From positions 3,844,001 to 3,908,000 of the forward strand of contig CP086683.1 of the NCBI GenBank assembly GCA_030544685.1: a stretch of DNA of 64,000 nt, given 5' to 3'. Numbering within the stretch: position 1 is the stretch's first letter; each line of letters opens with the position of its first letter. This document shows, piece by piece, positions 63,370-64,000 of the stretch. This DNA is from Pseudomonas sp. B21_DOA (lineage in GTDB: Bacteria > Pseudomonadota > Gammaproteobacteria > Pseudomonadales > Pseudomonadaceae). The notes below the pieces were generated by a model. It saw only the letters and a list, made by a program, of their open reading frames with translations, was not told where the DNA came from and did not search any database. The position numbers were made by a program, and so were the translations under genes.

Positions 63370-64000
63370 GTGACCTGGCGAAACAACCCATCCGTTTTCT
63401 CCTCAGCGACATGGACGGCACCTTGTTGCTGCCCGATCACACGCTGAACCAACGCACCATTGACGCCGTGAGCTCATTGCGCGACGCCGGCGTACTGTTC
63501 AGCCTCGCCAGCGGACGCCCGCCGAGAGCCATGCTGCAACAGATCGAGGCCCTGGGCGTTGATCTGCCGACGGCGGCGTTCAATGGCGGCACCATCGTCA
63601 AACCGGACGGCACACTGTTGGCCGCGCATTATTTGCCGGCGACGACCGCACTGATTGCGCTGGCGCAGTTTGCCGATCAGCCGGACGTCGAGGTTTGGGT
63701 ATTCAGCGGCGGTGACTGGCTGCTCAAGGACCCGCACGGGCCGATGGTTCCGCGTGAGCAAAGTGGCCTCGGTTACCCGCCGGTGGTCGTGGAGAGTTTT
63801 GAGCCGTATCTGCAGCGGATCGACAAGATTGTCGCGACCAGCAACAACACAGAACTGTTGATCGAACTGGAGGCGCAGCTGTTGCCCAAGGTCAACGGTA
63901 TGGCTCAGGTGTCGCGTTCACAGCCGGTGTATCTCGACGTCACCGCGCTGGAGGCCAACAAGGGCACTGCGTTGACGACGATTGCCGAGTACCTCGGCGT
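63366..64000 (+). CDS. Cof-type HAD phosphatase, cut by the window end
   Basis: The first 211 codons are present. The opening FLLSDMDGTLLLPDHTLN contains the HAD nucleophile motif DxDGT, SLASGRPPRAM is motif II, and AAFNGGTIV and VYLDVTALEANKGTAL are typical of the Cof/YidA class IIB subgroup, which dephosphorylates sugar phosphates. The ATG at 63366 overlaps the zwf stop by four bases. A role in trimming sugar phosphates next to zwf and gnd is plausible. The last HAD motif (GDxxND) lies beyond the window. Confidence 0.88.
   Translation, partial: MSDLAKQPIRFLLSDMDGTLLLPDHTLNQRTIDAVSSLRDAGVLFSLASGRPPRAMLQQIEALGVDLPTAAFNGGTIVKPDGTLLAAHYLPATTALIALAQFADQPDVEVWVFSGGDWLLKDPHGPMVPREQSGLGYPPVVVESFEPYLQRIDKIVATSNNTELLIELEAQLLPKVNGMAQVSRSQPVYLDVTALEANKGTALTTIAEYLG

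Overview
The window reads as one chromosomal segment of a fluorescent Pseudomonas (P. fluorescens group). The evidence is the high-GC coding sequence, a PvdQ-type pyoverdine-maturation acylase, a GlgE/TreS/GlgB plus GlgA/TreZ/MalQ/TreY/GlgX alpha-glucan and trehalose locus of the Pseudomonas type, and many intergenic REP-type palindromes. I see no rRNA, tRNA, CRISPR array, insertion sequence or phage gene.

Layout. (1) 1-7907, plus strand: glgE, a treS-maltokinase fusion and glgB, behind a candidate AlgU-type promoter. Together they turn trehalose into maltose, maltose-1-phosphate and branched alpha-glucan. (2) 8036-25363, minus strand, read right to left: glgA, treZ, malQ, treY, a DUF2934 protein and glgX. 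These make, trim and convert glucan to trehalose. glgX is followed almost without gaps by a four-gene cassette (acyl-CoA-dehydrogenase-like protein, PIG-L deacetylase, NodS-like methyltransferase, family-2 glycosyltransferase), then a second PIG-L paralogue that has lost two catalytic residues, a YbhP-like phosphatase and a short autotransporter barrel. (3) 25950-32039: 2-hydroxyacid dehydrogenase, exported hydrolase, YqaA-like membrane protein, DUF411 protein, a Cache chemoreceptor and an unknown protein. (4) 32082-39126, minus strand: a five-gene operon with an MdfA-like exporter, a LuxE-type acyl-protein synthetase, a LuxC-type reductase fused to a PaaK-like adenylation domain, a second PaaK-like enzyme and a GNAT with an extra C-terminal region. 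It looks like a reductive small-molecule pathway without a carrier protein or PKS/NRPS, and is the best candidate here for an undescribed system. (5) 39451-44152: small proteins, pvdQ with a candidate PvdS box, a FecR-type anti-sigma factor and a PepSY protein. (6) 44163-49038: a very large DUF6543-like putative toxin with a C-terminal HExxH motif. (7) 49267-64000: dpkA, small proteins, LysR/nitrilase pair, lipoprotein, purine permease, zapE, DinB, GNAT, cptA, then gnd-zwf-HAD (cut by the window end).

Assembly caveat. At least 14 genes are broken by single-base frameshifts, about 19 in all. Each is repaired by adding one base to a homopolymer run. This looks like systematic sequencing error, not gene decay, so I annotate these genes as single CDS spanning the shift and give each site.
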